A stretch of 64,000 nt of DNA, from the NCBI GenBank assembly GCA_964030785.1, contig OZ034971.1, forward strand, positions 39,202,804-39,266,803. The letters run 5' to 3'. The DNA is from Siderastrea siderea. Lineage: Eukaryota > Cnidaria > Anthozoa > Scleractinia > Rhizangiidae. The notes under the pieces were generated by a model that was not told the DNA's origin, searched no databases, and saw only the letters and a list, made by a program, of their open reading frames with translations. A program made the position numbers and the translations under genes. The first letter of the stretch is position 1. Each line of letters begins with the position of its first letter. Positions 18,404 to 41,734 of this stretch are shown here, piece by piece.

Positions 18404-18806
18404 TGGGGAGGGGGTACTCCCTTATATTAACTAGATATTCACACCATCTGCAGCCCCACTCTAACCTAAAGCAGGGTATATTGTAGGCTCCTGTATAGAT
18501 TTTGACCATTTTGGTCTAAATTAGGGTGTGGTTTGTGATTCTGGTCTGGAACTGGGTGTTTTTAGAAGCTACTTTTTATTATTATCTTCTCTTGAGAAGT
18601 GTGTTTTGATTATTATCAGAGCTTTGAAGCCGTTCTCAAATATCTACGCAAACCGACGCAGTTCCGAAATAGGGACGTCGAAATTTGGGTCAGGTCTGAA
18701 ATAGGGTAGGGAAAGTAACATATTTTAATCTAAAATATGGTAAGCTAGGGTTTCAAGGAGTGGGTCCCACACTCCCACCCAAATTTTAGGGAAGTACCTC
18801 TCCCCG
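18404..18806. mobile_element. Inverted-repeat element with GGGGAGG...GTACTCCC ends
   Basis: GGGGAGGGGGTACTCCCTT at the left is answered by the reverse complement of GGGGAGAGGTACTTCCCTA at the right. The interior has AGGGTGTGGTTT-type words and no coding potential. I recall this end as common in coral genomes. Confidence 0.55.
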
Positions 18807-19122
18807 GGCCCAAAACCGACGGGTCCCGCATCCCGTGTCTGATAGAATGCTCATCCCTACTCACTTGGCTGAGTGTGAATCCCAGAGCAGGAGGGGGAGG
18901 GGGACACTTGACTAATGTTTGGCTCTACGGGTGCCACTGAGGGTTTGAAACCCTGACCATGTTCAGGACAAAAAATGCTCTACAATACCTACTCTGTAAA
19001 GGACAACACCAGGCTGCATAATTTTTAGGTCCCTGTTTAGGGCAAATGACAAGATTCCCTTGTTTTAAAGGTGTTTCAAATAGCAGCAAATGTCCCTGTA
19101 AAGGAGACATATAGAGGATATT

Positions 19123-19253
19123 ACACTACGGCGCGAAGATATGAAGTTTATTTTCGAGTGGTATAAACAATATTTTATGACGAGCGCAGCATGAGTAAAA
19201 TATTGTTTCTTACCATGAGTAAATAAAATTCATATCTTCAAGCTGCCGTGTTA
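19123..19253. repeat. Palindromic MITE with GAAGATATGAA arms
   Basis: The left arm (ACGGC, then GAAGATATGAA, then AAACAATATTTTA) pairs with the right arm in inverted orientation over about 55-60 bases with some mismatches, leaving a short loop. There is no coding content. Confidence 0.6.
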
Positions 19254-20568
19254 TTTTCTTTTTATTACATAGACAAGTGTGTTTTTGCACAAAAAAAAGT
19301 GTCATCAAAAGCGGGAAATAGCATCAGCGATATCCTCACTAGTGAGGGTATGGAAAATACACCACTTGAGTAGTTTCGTATGAATTTTATTTATTTTCCA
19401 CTAAAACACTGTTGTCTATATAATGAAAGGGAATGTCCCTCTGGGGGGTGTGCATTGACTGAGGTCGTAATATTTGCTGGTTTTCTCGCACTTTGGCCTA
19501 CTTAGTGGGAGTTGACTGCGAAATTCACTGGTATAGATTTCAACATCCCCTGTCTAGCTGGGGTGCAGACATAAATCCCTGCAACTGCCGGGCACCTTTA
19601 AGGTCCATCTAGCACCCCACCCTCATAACTGTGATTTCAATTATATCAGTTTCTTAAATAAAATTTTCAAAGACATCATACCATTCAATGCAGAGTTTCT
19701 GCCCTTGAATTGAAACAACCATTTTCGTTGTCTAAAATATTTCATTGTTATTTTTGTCCCTTCAGAAAGACAAGGAAAATCAAGGAGACTCAATAAGGGG
19801 AAATTTTTAAGTTAAATGAAATACACTTTGACACTAAGTGAATGTAATCTAAATCATTCCACTTTATTGATATAAAATTAACTAAAGGATTATAATTACA
19901 AAACAGTCGTTTATGTTCACAATTAGCCTGAAGAAAAACACACAAAAAGGTTTGGGAGAATCAGAAAGCTCAGGTAAACCAATAAAATGGAAAAAGCAGT
20001 ATACTCTGATATTCTCCATCCCAAACTGTCCTGTGTCTTAACATTAGACTACCAAAAATAAGAACACAAATTAAGGTACGGATATGATTATGCCATAAAA
20101 GTTTTCCATACTGGCTAAATGTAAACAATAGTTAACAACAGTACATGTTTAGGACAACTTCAAGTGTTTGTATGTGAACCTTAAAAGGACATATGCTGAA
20201 ATTCTCCCTGAGAACCTCTCATTGGGAGTTAATCAGGTCCCAGAGGTTGTAAACACAGATTCGTGAAGAACAAAATCTAACAAGTTCTCATTATGTTTAA
20301 TATACACTGCTGAGTGTTTACACCTGACTCACTCAGTGTAATCTCAAACTAACACTAACAAAGAAGGAGAATAAATTTATTGTCATAATAACAGTGTTTT
20401 GCACAGATTAGTGCATCAATGTGTTGCAGTGAGTTTGAGAGAACTTGAATGATTCTGTGACACTTTGCTTTCATTCTCCCAAACTCTCTCCACTGCACAA
20501 ATTGACAATACACTAGAAAAATAAAAATTAAAACAATTTAAAATGACAAAATATTACTACAACAGTTT
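19254..20568. other. Intergenic DNA without recognised genes
   Basis: AT-rich sequence with no convincing open frame on either strand. It may belong to the 3' flank of the NHL gene further right, but no transcript end can be placed. Confidence 0.4.
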
Positions 20569-21090
20569 AAGGAGGCTTGAAAGGGTTTTTAGTTGCGCGC
20601 ACCTAGCCTACACACAACATGGCTAGAATGCACAAATCACCCATGGCAACTGAATTGAAATTTCTAGTAAAAGTCGCCCGTGCAAAATACTGGAAGTGAA
20701 AATATGGCATAAATTTGGCAAACCGGAAATAAAACGTGCACGAAACATTTGTTTTTATTGAGAAATTTTGCTTGCCAACCCATCCAGCTTTTTCACATGC
20801 ATGTAGCCTTCAGTGTGCCAAGTCAAATAGAACTGTTTGGAGAATAGTTATTCAGTGGAACTTTTTGTAATTAAAAAATTGAAATTTGGAAGGTCTTTTG
20901 TTAACCTTAAGTGTTGCCATGGTAATTATGGCTAATTGACGTTTGTTGTCACAATCAGCCTTAAAGTATGGCCCATTAAAAGAGGTATTAAGATATGCAT
21001 GGTTTGCCCACATGGTCAGAAATACTTTTTTGTAACAGCTTTCCTCGTTTCAAAAGGACTAAACAATTAAAAACCCTTTTGAGCCACCTT
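20569..21090. mobile_element. MITE-like element with AAGG-GGCT...GGGTTTTTA ends
   Basis: AAGGAGGCTTGAAAGGGTTT at the left matches the inverted right end AAGGTGGCTCAAAAGGGTTT. TTTAA and ATTAA flank the ends, so a TTAA-type target is possible but imperfect. The interior is non-coding. Confidence 0.6.
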
Positions 21091-24020
21091 ATTAACACAA
21101 TGCCTGATACAAATATGGCAATGAATTTGAGAGAAATTTAATGCTTGCGAAAAGCGAAGCAAATACATCACACTTATTATAAAAAAAATCAATTAACCAA
21201 GAAATAATAACTGTATTTACCTAAGCTAATGTATAAACACAGGAGAGGGACTCTCATTATTTAAAAGTGACAGAGAGATCTGACAGAGATACTTGTTGGA
21301 GAATAAATACTAAGGAAAAAACAAGAAAGAAAGAAACCCCTCAATGCACCAGAACCATGTTTTGAGCATATGATACCAGTTTGTTTTTACCCAGCAAATA
21401 ATAATACAAAACATTAACTGAAAATTGTCTAATTTTTTACATCACTGGCAGTCAAATCAACTGAGTTATGTAATTTTAGCTGGCACTATTTTAGTATTTA
21501 CCTTACTTGTACCACACGGTAAAATACCATAACACACTGTATAGGTCTGACTTAGTAAATGTTGAAACTAATCAACGTTATAGTGGTACCAAAATTGTAT
21601 TTTAAATCCTGAACGTACAATGTGCAATCACTACGGTCACTTTAAATAACAGACCACCCCCCCCCCCCCCGATTGCTAATCTAGGATGTCAGTTATGAAG
21701 GGTGTGTTTAGCTTAACACTCCTGTCACGTTTAAACAAATAGTTCCCCACACCCCTCCTTCCAAAAAAAGATATTATTAAACAATTATTCCACATGGAAC
21801 TACTTCATTGGATAATTAATGAAAAATACAATGTAAACAACTCCTATCAAACAGGTGCAATACAAATAATTATTGTTTTATTTAAATTGTTGTTGATTTT
21901 TTGTCTTTAAATTTTTTGGACAAATGTTTGTTTTACGGATAAGCTTTTGAATGCTGTGGCACCTGACATAGCATTCATTGAGGCAAAAAGCAAGGTTATT
22001 CACAGAATGATAAAGTGTGTGCAGCGTTCCAATGATAGACTGCTTTCAACCCTTTCAGGATAGTCGAGAGCGAGACTGTAGCGAGGAGGAAAGACAACAA
22101 GAGACTGTTCCCTTTCAGCTCTTGGATCCAGGTTTTACTTTCTTCGCTTTTTTTTTTCTCACTTTCAGCTATCCAGAAAGGGACTGCTAGTAGTTTAATC
22201 AAATGAGAAAACTAGATTCAGAGTTTTTAAACAACATATAATTTAAAAACTTGTGACTTACGGTAAATAAGCTAAGACAGTAATCTATTATTTATAAAAA
22301 AGACCGGTGTTTAAACTTCAGTAATACTATAAACTGCCTAAAATATAAGTAATGTTCACGCAAAAGTGAATTAAATGTTTGTCATGGTCTCAATGAGTTC
22401 TTTTGGCCAAAGCCACAGTTCACATGCATCTAATAATTCTCTTACTACAGCTGTACAAACTATATAAAGTATCAGTAACTTAAGTGATACTGTATTGCCA
22501 ACTAATTACACTGTAATTGACAAGGAAAATAAGTGATGATATTCTTTTCTGAATCATTGTTAACAAGAAGTCGAAATAGACTGGTAACAGCCAGGCCACT
22601 TTCAATCCCCTATGATGCTCCCCTTCCCCATGGCCAGTCAGCCCCCAAGGAAAAAACATAGATTATCCACATTATGTTGGACAGGTCACATAACTAGTCA
22701 GCATATTTTAGGAGGAATTGTTGACACCCCTTGCTGATCTTACAAAAATATTAGAGCATGACAAAGTTCAATGTTATGTATGAATTCAAACATTTTTTAG
22801 CCTGGATGTCAAAAACAGACTGTAAAAGTCAATCTACGTAACGTGTATATCCAGTATTTCGAATATTTCAAATCCATTCTCCAAAATCACATGAGAGACC
22901 GAATGAACTCTTCAAAATGACAAAGAAGAACTTGACAATTCCTGCAAGATTTTGAATTCCCACAGAAATTTATAGAAATTGAATCAGGCTAGTATTTCAA
23001 ATCGATTGTAAATTTATTTTTTACTTTAGGTTTGCCACAACCAGTTGAAACCATAGTTTGTATGTTGATGTCAAAACAACATAAAAGTGAAGACAGTACT
23101 ACAAACCTGACTTCTTAACTTACACTGCCTCAGTCAGTGACCTGAAAGCGGAGATTTCTCACACAATTCCGCTTAGGTAGGATAAAGAGAAATTAGGAGA
23201 AATTAATTAAAACAACATATACAAGCTTTAGAGCTAAATAATACGGTATTACACCTTTATATACATAATAAGCATGAGAAAAAATTATCTATAGATCATA
23301 GAAATCTACCATGGCAAACAATTTACAAATAAACAACACAAAATTGACTGTTCTGACAAGGGTCTAATTTGTTTTGGCTCCTGCTTTCTCACTTGAACAC
23401 AAAAGCAGTTCAGGACGAAACTTTTCTTTTTGAAAAACACAGGGAGCATTTTGATTTTTAACACTCTGTGGGCAGTGAAGCATAAGAAAGAACAACAAAT
23501 CTGAAACTGGAGAAGCTGAAAGTTTTAATTGACTTCATTTGAAAAGTAAATGTGTGTCATTTTTTTAACCTCTCCAAAATAGACTATTGCCAGTTAAAGT
23601 ACAATTCAAAATGACAAATAAAGAACACAAGCTGAGGAAATCTTTTACAAATTCATTTAAAGCTTGATATCAAATTATTTTTACCCAAACAATTATAGTC
23701 TGTCAGAAGTCTGTAAGGTTATATTAAGGCTAGTTCATTATAACAACACTTGCAAAAAACATGGCAGAAGATTTTTAAAGGGTGCACTTAATTTGTTCGG
23801 TCTTTTATAATATGAGTTTTAGACACAAAACTGCAATATTTAAACTGACAAGGAAAGTACTGTATGAATTTCTGTGATCTTTTTTTGCTTTTGTTTTATA
23901 GTGTATTCCAACAGCAATGATTGTGATATGCAACTGCTGTAAAAATACATTTACTTTACTGTGATGTTATTTAACTTATTGTCTTCTTGTTCTTGCGCTA
24001 TAAAAAACACATGATGAGTT
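21091..24020. other. Intergenic DNA, including a poly-C tract
   Basis: No gene is recognised. A run of 14 C lies at about 21,656-21,670. The part next to 24,020 should include the 3' UTR of the NHL gene, but I cannot choose a poly(A) site with confidence. Confidence 0.4.
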
Positions 24021-25760
24021 TTAAATAACAATTACCTTGCCATTGTAGAAAGACTCTGTTACAGCTACAGCAATGTGACCCTCCATGGTCACTGTAATCC
24101 CGTGAAGCTCAAAAATCCTTTCTTCATCGAGTGCAATGGCTCGCACAAACTCGCCATCTTTAGTGTATATATCCACTCGCGGGCGGTGTGTTCCTGGTTC
24201 TCTACAAGCGATGACGACATGTTCACCTGCTGGGTGGGAAGCCATTTTATAGTAATATCCTTTGGTGTTAATGTTGAACTTGTTCAGCTGTGTTCCATCC
24301 TCGGTGAATACGTGAACACAGCCATCATCTCTGTCAGGCACCATCACACTGCCGTCAGGGACCGTGGTAATGGCCCCTGCATTCTTCAATATTCCTTCTC
24401 CAAAGCTACAGACATATCCTCCGTCATGGTTGAACACATCAACAACATGTTCGCCCCTATAGCCCCTATCAGTCTTCCACAATACCAGCACTTTGTTGCT
24501 GCTAACTGTCAGTCTGCCCCAGCCCCAGTCCCCTCTCCTCACAGGAAACTTGTTCAGCCGGTCACCACTGTTCTGGTACACATGCATTTCCAGCTCCCAT
24601 CCCTCAGCCCCAGGCTTCTCCAGTATGACCAGTACATAGATGTTACTGTTGTTCAGGTTAGTGGCGACATCAAGAACATCTAACTTTGTATCGGCGTCAT
24701 CAGTTTGAGGTTTAAAACTGTGAAGAAACTTTCCGCTGCTGCTAAACACCTTGACTGTTTTATCCCCATTGTCTGCTATGATAAACTGTCCGTCGGTGTT
24801 TGTAGCGATACCGCACGGAAACTTCAGCTTGTACTTCCTTTCACCCTCCTGACCAAATGACCATGGTACACAGCAGTGTTCCATGTCAACTTTTCGCAGT
24901 ACTTTAGTCACTCTCCCGTCACGCAGAGGGTCAATTTTGTCTTCCCCGATATCAACAGAAGGCCAGATAAAGACGTTTTTGCCGGCTGTTTGCGAAGCAT
25001 CATAAATGGCGCGATTTACCTGACAGACGGCAGAAATTATTTTCCTCCGTTCGTCTCTGCCAATGCGGCCCCTGATATTGAGGACGCTTGTTTCAAGCTC
25101 AACTTTAAAGTTATTCTGAATATCTGGCAGAGAGTGGAGTTTCTGAAGGCATTGTTTGCACTCTGGCAATGCATTTTCCAATAGACGCTTCACAGACAAA
25201 GATGATAAGTCGCTTGCGGTCACCACAGTCTCTACAGCTGACTCTAACATTGTTGCCATGGCACGATATCGAATGGCTGTAATGCGGTCAGATGTGCTTA
25301 GAGCTTCAGTGTTAAAGGCTCTTGTTGCTTCTTCACGAGTCAATTTGAATCTTTCTTTTGCTTCAGAAAGAGCCCTCTTAGTTGTTTCACTGAACTCAGT
25401 CAGTTCCATGTTTGTCATTTCTGCAGCGAGGGCAACTGTTTTCACAGTAGCTGTTGTTGAAGATGAGCTAAGCTCTTCAAGGTTCTCCTTTCTTTTCCTG
25501 GCACCAATGGTTGCTGCCGCAGCTTCTGTGGGATAAAGATATTCGAGACCAGCTTCAAAGGCGTCAATCGCTGTCAGAAGGTTCTTCCTTGCTAATCCAT
25601 CCAACTTTTTCCTGATACCGTCGATTTCACGTTGGATGAAATCTCGGATTTTTTGATCAGCCACATCGCCTTCTTTCAGTTTTTCGGCGGCTTTATCTCT
25701 GCCTTTATTCACGAGCACACCAATAGTGGCTTTAAACACTGCTGTTACTATCGAGGACAT
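24021..25760 (-). CDS. NHL-repeat beta-propeller protein with cnidarian-type N-terminal helical domain
   Basis: This is a single uninterrupted frame of 579 residues from the ATG at 25760; the open frame extends upstream but without an ATG. Residues 1-80 (VFKATIGVLVNKGRDKAAEK then LARKNLLTAIDAFEAGLEYL) form an amphipathic helical domain that I recall at the N-terminus of many coral proteins with different C-terminal modules. A helical linker runs to about 300. Residues 313-579 hold five to six NHL-type blades, each with a DG or SG turn and a V-K-V-F or H-V-F strand (for example FPCGIATNTDGQFIIADNGD). NHL propellers bind RNA or protein, as in TRIM-NHL proteins, but no RING or B-box is present here. 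The exact role is unknown. The absence of introns suggests retrocopy origin or rapid family expansion. Confidence 0.75.
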   Translation of the reverse strand: MSSIVTAVFKATIGVLVNKGRDKAAEKLKEGDVADQKIRDFIQREIDGIRKKLDGLARKNLLTAIDAFEAGLEYLYPTEAAAATIGARKRKENLEELSSSSTTATVKTVALAAEMTNMELTEFSETTKRALSEAKERFKLTREEATRAFNTEALSTSDRITAIRYRAMATMLESAVETVVTASDLSSLSVKRLLENALPECKQCLQKLHSLPDIQNNFKVELETSVLNIRGRIGRDERRKIISAVCQVNRAIYDASQTAGKNVFIWPSVDIGEDKIDPLRDGRVTKVLRKVDMEHCCVPWSFGQEGERKYKLKFPCGIATNTDGQFIIADNGDKTVKVFSSSGKFLHSFKPQTDDADTKLDVLDVATNLNNSNIYVLVILEKPGAEGWELEMHVYQNSGDRLNKFPVRRGDWGWGRLTVSSNKVLVLWKTDRGYRGEHVVDVFNHDGGYVCSFGEGILKNAGAITTVPDGSVMVPDRDDGCVHVFTEDGTQLNKFNINTKGYYYKMASHPAGEHVVIACREPGTHRPRVDIYTKDGEFVRAIALDEERIFELHGITVTMEGHIAVAVTESFYNGKVIVI

Positions 25761-26463
25761 CGCTGCTAAAGAGTTATTCGGTAACAGTGCTGTAGTTGAC
25801 GGACTAATGAACAACGACGCTGTTTACTACGCCGTACGGTATTGGGGCGGTGATTGATATCCAGGAAAAATTCCACAAATTACTGCCCACAAATTAGATT
25901 TCGAAACAACGAACAAAATTTTATAGTCGACTGCTTCACAAAAGACTGAAAAGTGAGCTTTGCTAAGCATTTGTTTTGAGCAACGAATTGAATGCGAGCG
26001 GAAACTTTGTCTCAAGAGCGCAAAACAAGGGACGTCAAAAGGTTGATTTGTTGGTGCTTTATCTTTTAGCTAACTGAGTTCATTAATTATCAAATGCCAA
26101 TATGACAAAATAGGGCAACTTAGGAAATTTTCAGACTATGTCATTTAGCGATGAAACTTTGGAAAAAGAAGAAACTTTCCTACATGCGTTTTTGGCTTAT
26201 TTCAGACGGTTTTGTTGATCGCCGCAAAAAAATACCCACTATAAAACTAACAGACATTCAACTGGATGAGCGTTTAGTCGTTCAAGTGAAATAGTTTCCA
26301 GACTAAACAATAGGAAGAGTTATCAGTGGCTCAGAAATTAAATAATGTGACGTTAACAATTTCGGTAGGAATTTGCAGTATTTATCGTTTTATTGATGTG
26401 GTGTTTAATGTTTACTTAATTCCAGTGGAAAAAAGCCTCTGTTGGAAAAGTTCGGACATTATA

Positions 26464-27404
26464 ATGCATCAGTCAATTCCAGCTGCACCCATCCCCCCCC
26501 CCCGGGCAACTGCGGGGCATTTGTGCGCCTTGTCAGTCCCGGGGGTGGGGCATTAGCAAATTTGGCGTGGCCCGGGGGTCGGGCATTTGCCTACCACCGG
26601 GTTTTTGACACGCACGTGGTTTACAACTCGAAATGCAAACATGGAGGATTTTATGAGAAATGACCAGCAGTTCTAGCAGATTGGCTCGTCCATCAAAGTT
26701 AAGGACTGGACAAACTTGTGGAGGTTTTCTTGATTTTATGCATTTCTGCATTACTTATCAAGGCACAACTTGAAATATCACTATATATAGCGAGATCGGG
26801 AACGATCAACGTGAATCGACGTACGCATGCTTCATTGATCAAGGATTTAAATAAAAGTTAGTCGCAACGATTCTAAAACTATTATGTTCGATTATTAAAT
26901 TCTGAACGTGTATAGTGATCGCCGTTTACTTTGCATATTTTAAAAATATTCACAACAGATGACTTTACAACAGACTATTTTATATGAAAGGTCAAGATTT
27001 TTTTACTAGCGAACTAAAGTAACAATAAAATGAGAATGAACTATAATGTAATGTTGCCTGTGAAGTAGCCTGCGTAGCAAGCGTTTCCGTAGGTTTTTTC
27101 CGCTCGTTCGAGCAATAAATTAGAAGACGGAGAGGCAGGCCTACAGAAACGAAAAATCACACATTAAAATGCTGAAATTAGCACTATTGTACAATGAATG
27201 AAAACTGCTGCAGTGTTGATTGGGGAAGTACGATCCTGGGGGCGGGGCATTTGCCCTCTTCCTTCGTCCTCACCGCGGGGCATTTGGCAGCTTGAGTGTC
27301 CCCACCCCGGGAATTTGCCATCCAAGAAAAAAAAATTGCTAATGCCCGGGGGTTAGCCCGGGGGGGGGGGGGGGCATGGGCGCAGCTGGAATTGACCGAT
27401 GCAT
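26464..27404. mobile_element. Foldback/MITE-like element with CCCGGG-rich arms (copy 2)
   Basis: The left end ATGCATCAGTCAATTCCAGC, then a CCCATCCCC run, is repeated inverted at the right end (GCTGGAATTGACCGATGCAT). The layout is that of the element at 17,223-18,113: ATGCA terminus, CAATTC word, homopolymer G/C run, CCCGGG/GGGCATTTG words, AT-rich core. The two are about 900 bp each and clearly related in design although their cores differ. Confidence 0.7.
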
Positions 27405-28509
27405 AATGTTTGGACCCTTTATTTGTTCGGAAATTTTTGAAGTTAAATTGCACACAGTTACATGTATTAACACATTTTCACTGATAATTCATTGCGAACA
27501 GTTCGGAATGGCCCGCGTCACTGCGTTGGGGTCAGGCTCGATATAAAAATTCATCGAGGGTTACTGAGTCCTTCAGTAGAAATATTTTCTACAAAAATAA
27601 CTTTATTTTCATCAAAGACCCTGTTAGGGGTCCAGACTAAAAGGCGCCGTCAGTTTGTCCTTGAGTGAACGCACGGTTGTTGATTTTCACGCCCCATGAC
27701 TTGAATAAATTTGGCTTGTAGGCACCGTAAACTGTTAGCTGTCCTTCTTCATTCTCCGTGAAGAATAATAACCTTGTGTCTTTCTGACTCCTTGCCATAT
27801 TTAAATATATTTTTATTTATATATCAACTTCGCAGTACTTTAATGAATGCCGTCTGTGAAGTCTAGTTTGTCTTTCGTGGTTACTTGGATTTATAGTGCT
27901 CTCAGGGAATTTTGCGCCTTCGCCTCGAACAGCTCAAGTGAGCTACTTCAGTGAGCGAGTATTTCTTTTAATGGCGAAGTCTGGTTTGCTTTGCTTTGCG
28001 CCCACTCATACAACACCGGCATTTCCTTCAGTGAAATAACAAAGAGAAATTCCTTGCAGACTAGAGTAGAACTGAACAATGGCTTCTCTTTTAGCACGTT
28101 AGTTTGTGTCTTTCTAGAAAGAATGTGTGAGCGTTGTTTGTTTCAAAAAGAAAAGAATGACGTATGAGAAATGTTTAAAAATCCATTAGTGACCTAACAC
28201 AGGAAAGTCTTCTGACCCGTAACAGAGTATGGCGTCAAACATTTTGCTTGTTCTTCAACAGGAAAATTCCTTTGACAAATAATGCTTCCACAAGGTTTTT
28301 TTTTTTGGCAAATTCCTTTCATAAGAAACAGTAATTTAACATTCTGTGCAGTCCGAATGTTCAGGGCACATCAAAACATATGCACAACATCGCGAACAAC
28401 ATTGTGACCAGCATTGCCCACTACATATATACAATGTGCGCAACTCTATGCTCAACATTGCGTTTTATGTCTAAATTGCATTGTATACTCACTCCTGCAA
28501 ATGAAATAA
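27405..28509. other. Intergenic DNA without recognised genes
   Basis: No convincing open frame or repeat beyond AT-rich sequence. Confidence 0.35.
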
Positions 28510-30239
28510 TAGGGAACTTAAGCAACCACGACGGCAACGCGAAGGAAAACGTCACTTTAAAAATGACGTCCAAATATTTGAAACTTTTTCGCGATAGTTT
28601 CAACTCGTTCAATCTGTCTAATGTAGCCGAATAATCCGGGAGCTGACTCTGTAAGGACGGCGTTACAGTTCAGGTAGAAAAGAGAAAATTCACTGTCGTG
28701 TGTTCACGTTCTACATAAAACTTTGAATTTGATCATTTCACGTTGTTGTTTTGCAGAGGACGTTCCCTGCTAGCAGAGGCCCCTTTTCCTTTGTATTCAC
28801 TGAGCTTACGGACGGGACGAAAAGGGACCTCTGCCATGGGTCGAAATGAACTGTGTTGAGCATGCGCCACGGTTACTTAGCGACCGAAACGTCACGTGAT
28901 GCTTTTAGCACGTGATCAGCTGACGACTCCCACCTTTCTCAACTAGCACGCCAAGAAACACCTGCACAGTTTTGTTGTCGTGAATGGCGAGTTCACCAAA
29001 ACCCTAAAAAAGTAGACAGTTCGTCTAGAGATAGTTGTTGTCTAGTCTACGGTATAATTTCAAGTTATCTGGACAAGGAAGCTTTTTTAACATGACCACA
29101 ACTCCAGGAATCGAAAAGAATTTAACCCATTGAAGGCTGCGTGTTTTATGATCGCTTCACTAAATTAGCAGTTGGTAATAAACAACCCATGTGCAGTACA
29201 AAAGGACAATTTATAGGTTCGAAAAAACAACACTCACTTGATCTAGAATAGTTAAAATTTCTTACTTTTAAATAAAATACACCAGCTGTCAATTAAGAAT
29301 TAGCCGAAAATACAATCTCAAAGTAAAAATTTTGAAAATTCTCGCAAGAGATTTCTCATGTTGTCTCGCGCGTGAAATCAAACCACAACAAAGCATTTGT
29401 GTCTGTTTAGGTCAGATTACTACTTTTCGAAAATTTATGAATGAAGGTACACAGAAGAAGAGGCAGTAAGCTTTTCTAAATAATACATTTATTAAAACAC
29501 GCCTTCAAACGCGTTCAATTCTTTCTTCGAGGGAAGCTACGCGCAAGCGATTTCGCTCGATGTGCAATCCCTCAATTAAAAAGCGATTTCGATACAAATT
29601 TACCATTAAATGTGTAATTTACTCTACCGTAGACTCGTAGAAGTGCTGGAGCATTTCACAGAAAGTCCGCAGCTCGAAAAATCTTTGGAGGTGGAAGGTT
29701 GTCCTTCGCCTTGACAGATGTTTTCTTCGCTCTAAATTCCATTCCTTAACTTGTCGAATGTTTCTTAGAGCTTCTTCTTTCGATTGTTTATCTTTCCGTC
29801 GTCCATTTTAACAAAAACAAGAGAAAGTAAACGTTTAAACTCTTCACGAGTTTAGTTCTCTTTCCAGGACGGCATGTTACTATGCGGGCTCACTAAATGA
29901 CAGCGGAATAACTGTAAAGGAATGCGCGAGATACAGTGGGCTCAAGTCACGGTCAGCAAACAATACAGGGAGCATGCGTTTCGGAAACCGCCGTCCACGA
30001 CCATGGACGGCGGTTGAATCAAAGGGAGTTTCGACCCATGGCAGAGGTCCCTTTTCGTCCCGTCCGTCAGCTCAGCGAATACAAAGGAAAAGGGGCCTCT
30101 GCTGGCAGGGAACAGAGGACGGCAAAGAAATGTACAAAAATCTGTATCGCACGTGCAGAGTCATTGTTTTGCTAATTAAACCTTTTGTTTTGTGACGTTC
30201 TCGTCAGCCGTCGCCGTCGTGTTTGTTTAAGTTCCCTAA
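28510..30239. mobile_element. 1.7-kb foldback element with long terminal inverted repeats
   Basis: The outer ends TAGGGAACTTAAGCAACCAC and, inverted, TAGGGAACTTAAACAAACAC bound the element. A second inverted pair lies inside (28,756-28,870 against about 30,018-30,118) with GCAGAGGCCCC and CCATGGGTCGAAA words. The right arm also holds an 11-bp perfect hairpin (ACCGCCGTCCA against TGGACGGCGGT, 29,988-30,016). The open frames here are by-products of the repeat, so I annotate no gene. Confidence 0.65.
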
Positions 30240-31499
30240 TATGATGATAAGGAATCGGGAGAGAATATTCGCTACGATTTTCATTGGGCGCAACATTGTA
30301 CTGTATGTTCTGGCTTAGTCAGACTCAAGCATGATCTCTGACAAGCATGATCTCTGACAAACATTCGTGGATCATTACAACGGAAATTTTGCTTCCAGCA
30401 AAAACTAATGAACTTTGGAGTGTGCTAATTTGAGCGTTTTAGGAAATATTCACACCACAAACCTTTACATTTTAATCCTCCATCGCACTTTTCAATTTTC
30501 TCTCAGGATATTTCACTCTCTAAGAGAGGAATACGTCGGAGAAACAAGAAAATCATTTTTTTCCCAACATAACCGTGTAGCACTAAATTTTTGCGGGAGT
30601 CTAATTTTCCGGATGAGCGATTTTTTGTGTTTTGCGGTAACTAAATTTTGGGATTGGGAAAGACTGATTTTTCTTGCTGGGAGTTAATTGGATCTGCAGG
30701 AAGGGCGAGTTGAACTGGAATTATAACATTTTCGCTTTTCATTTGAGTACATGCAACAGAAATACATCTATATGAATAAAAAACTATTAGCAAAAATGAA
30801 TGAAAGAAATGCGGAATACAGATGTTGTTCTCTATGGAGTACCTTCAGACGATCCTTTTCTGTAAAGGTTTTAGCAACTAAATACTTGTAGTGTACCGAC
30901 TGGAAAATCGTCGTTTTATTTCTGATATGTTTGTTTATTGTTATTTTTGTTGGTGGGACTTTTTTGGCAGATCGTGAAGTAAACCACAAAAAAATTAGAA
31001 CCAGCAAAAATTTAGTGCCGCACAGTAGTTGATCATCACACTTGGCCAGTCATTACTAAATACAATACTATACAAAAACTTTATTTAACCGCGATAGGGT
31101 TTCAAGTGGTATCGCTTCTGGGGTCCCCTAAAATTATATTCTGTTGTGCGTAATCTAAAACAACTAAAGACACTATAAACTAATATTGGTAAAGGATTGC
31201 TCGGAAGGAAAATGTCTAGTTTGGATATAAAAAGTGAAATTACAGTTGATCTGTCTTATTGAACAACTGCTCAAAAAAAAAACATCCCGAAATACTTTTT
31301 AGTGTTTCGGAAAACGAAATTGGGAGACATGTCAATATATGTGTACCGTGTGTCTTAAAAAAAATTCCAAAGACATTTTTACTTTTTCTTTTAAGGAATT
31401 CAACAAACGGATACGTTCACTGTTTATGGTGTTTCTACGATGAAATGCTCAAGAAGTCCTCATTTATGTTTCACTTAGTGGTTTATCAAACAGTTCGAA
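30240..31499. other. Intergenic DNA with an inverted repeat pair
   Basis: GCACTAAATTTTTGC and TCTAATTTT near 30,580-30,610 recur inverted near 30,985-31,020, suggesting a small decayed inverted-repeat element. No gene is recognised. Confidence 0.4.
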
Positions 31500-41696
<10,197 letters not shown>

Positions 41697-41734
41697 CTGA
41701 AAGAACAAAGTTAATCCTTTTTCACTTAAAAGAA

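Noticed and set aside
29936..30195. Protein-coding gene in the foldback element
   Set aside because: The frames lie wholly within inverted-repeat arms and have no recognisable domain.
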